A DNA stretch of 64,000 bases from positions 1,240,001 to 1,304,000 of the forward strand of contig JAWQUS010000030.1 of assembly GCA_036365455.1 (NCBI GenBank). The letters run 5' to 3'. The stretch comes from Macrosoma leucophasiata (taxonomy: Eukaryota; Arthropoda; Insecta; Lepidoptera; Hedylidae). The notes below the pieces were generated by a model that was not told the DNA's origin, did not search any database, and saw only the letters and a list, made by a program, of their open reading frames with translations. The stretch's first letter is position 1; each line of letters opens with the position of its first letter. Positions 62,874 to 64,000 of the stretch are shown here, piece after piece. Position numbers and translations under genes: made by a program.

Positions 62874-63279
62874 CTGGGTCAAGCATTAAGAGTATGTTAA
62901 ACAGTTTTTCTATATTATGTACCTATTATCTTTTCTGTGCTTACAACGTACTGTTGACGAAATGTTTAACCAGTAGATGGTTTTAACGGTAACATGTTAT
63001 CAAAACTAAATCAAAGAAACATCAACCCTTCAATCATTCACCACCCAGCGAGCATCAATGGAGCGTGGATATGGCGGCAATTGGGCGATTCCGCGAAACA
63101 GTGCATCATTGCGTTTGGCGGGTGTCCAGGCGCGGCGCGGGTTAAATCCGTGCGCAACACGAACACCGGGACAACGACTCGGCCTCACCTTCACGTATGG
63201 GGGTCTACTCTCAAATGTCTCGATACAAAGTAGACTTGATAGCAAATCACGGCACCATTTTGGTATGGTATTTTTTTAT

Positions 63280-63567
63280 GTTATGGAACTCATGGAAGTG
63301 GCAAACTAGCATGCAGTTCACATTGATGTTAAGTGATGACTGCAGACTATAGACACCCACACAAAGACTAAGGTTAAAATGCAAATGCGTTACCACTCCT
63401 GAGGCCGAAGCTATTATGCCACTGTGCCAGATATTACAAAGCCGCACATTACCATTTGACCGGAACACGATAGTGTGCGGAACACTACCATTTAGCGGCA
63501 AGTATATTAGGTAATGCAGTGGTGCTTACGTCCGCGAGCTCCGTCACTGGAGCTCTTCCACCATAAA
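63280..63567 (+). mobile_element. Metulj-like SINE
   Basis: Forward copy with a small insertion, near the right edge. Confidence 0.78.
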
Positions 63568-63810
63568 TAATGTCAACATTATACATAAGGCAATTTGTCC
63601 ATTGACATTTTAGAGCGCTCGTCTTTTAGGGCGAGATTCACGGACCTCACTAGAACTTTCAGTTGAAGGCAAACATTCAACACTTATTTTACTATACTAT
63701 ACTTATTTTTTACTTATAAGTGTCTATAAACTAAGGAGATCGGAGTAAAGAAGTGTCTTCAGATCTTGATAAGTTTCCCAACGTAAAGTGAGAGTTTTCA
63801 AGACATAGTG

Positions 63811-63941
63811 TGAGATTCACAGACCGCACTACGACTTTACTTTGAGCAAAATATGCTTAGAACTGTCAGTACAGTATGGGTTTTGGCAGTTCTAAGCGTA
63901 CTTTGCTCAAAATAAAGTTGTAGTGCAGTCTGTGAATCTCA
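63811..63941. mobile_element. Foldback MITE (TGAGATTCACAGAC ends)
   Basis: Inverted ends of about 35 bp begin TGAGATTCACAGACCGCACT, and the centre has mirrored AGAACTGTCAGTACAG. A truncated relative is at about 60556-60642. Confidence 0.8.
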
Positions 63942-64000
63942 TCCCTAGCATATCCTTCCAAATGATACGCACGCTTGGAGGCGGATTGGCGATCGTAGTG

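Larger units (their letters stand above)
62874..64000. other. Right edge: no confirmed exon
   Basis: It contains a Metulj-like SINE and a foldback MITE. The GC-rich piece at 63050-63240 reads open on both strands but resembles nothing I know. Any more 5' Plp exons lie here unseen or beyond the window. Confidence 0.5.

Noticed and set aside
63030..63245. Open frames on both strands near the right edge
   Set aside because: No recognisable motif and no convincing splice sites in phase with exon 1.

Overview
The window reads as nuclear DNA of an insect, most likely a moth or butterfly. It is AT-rich between genes, genes are split by introns with GT/AG ends, and the spacers hold tRNA-derived SINEs, a Metulj-like SINE in about sixteen copies, RTE- and Jockey-type LINE remnants and several foldback or MITE families. 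The order is inferred from repeat style only.

One long minus-strand gene occupies almost the whole window. I assembled 28 exons (62873 down to 3363) whose splice sites and reading phases join without a break into about 1,864 codons. The protein is a long coiled coil ending in a PACT domain (exons 25-28), so I call it pericentrin-like protein (Plp), a centriole and pericentriolar scaffold that binds calmodulin through PACT. The 5' end is either an initiator exon at about 62860 or lies beyond the right edge.

The most unusual content lies inside this gene. Four coding exons (11, 17, 19, 22) are each followed directly by a near-perfect tandem array. In each array the unit carries the 3' part of that exon, its 5' splice site and a short stretch of intron. 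The arrays are 29765-32043 (148/155 bp units), 21490-23360 (99-127 bp units), 17688-18515 (140/154 bp units) and 15505-16343 (122 bp units). A fifth exon (20) has a decayed partial copy. The arrays multiply potential splice donors, and in one case complete acceptor-exon-donor cassettes whose exon length is a multiple of three.

A second, plus-strand gene of five exons (8493-11545) lies inside the Plp intron between exons 24 and 25. It encodes a 240-residue protein with two predicted membrane segments that I do not recognise.

Layout: 1-3362 downstream flank with a GT microsatellite; 3363-7548 PACT exons among MITEs and SINEs; 8493-11545 nested gene; 13077-18543 coiled-coil exons with two arrays and a Jockey remnant; 20348-29433 coiled-coil exons including a 1.7 kb exon and the 17-copy array; 29765-32126 the 15-linker array and exon 11; 32127-49479 a 17 kb intron full of transposable elements with one candidate alternative first exon; 49480-62873 the 5' exons; 62874-64000 repeats.
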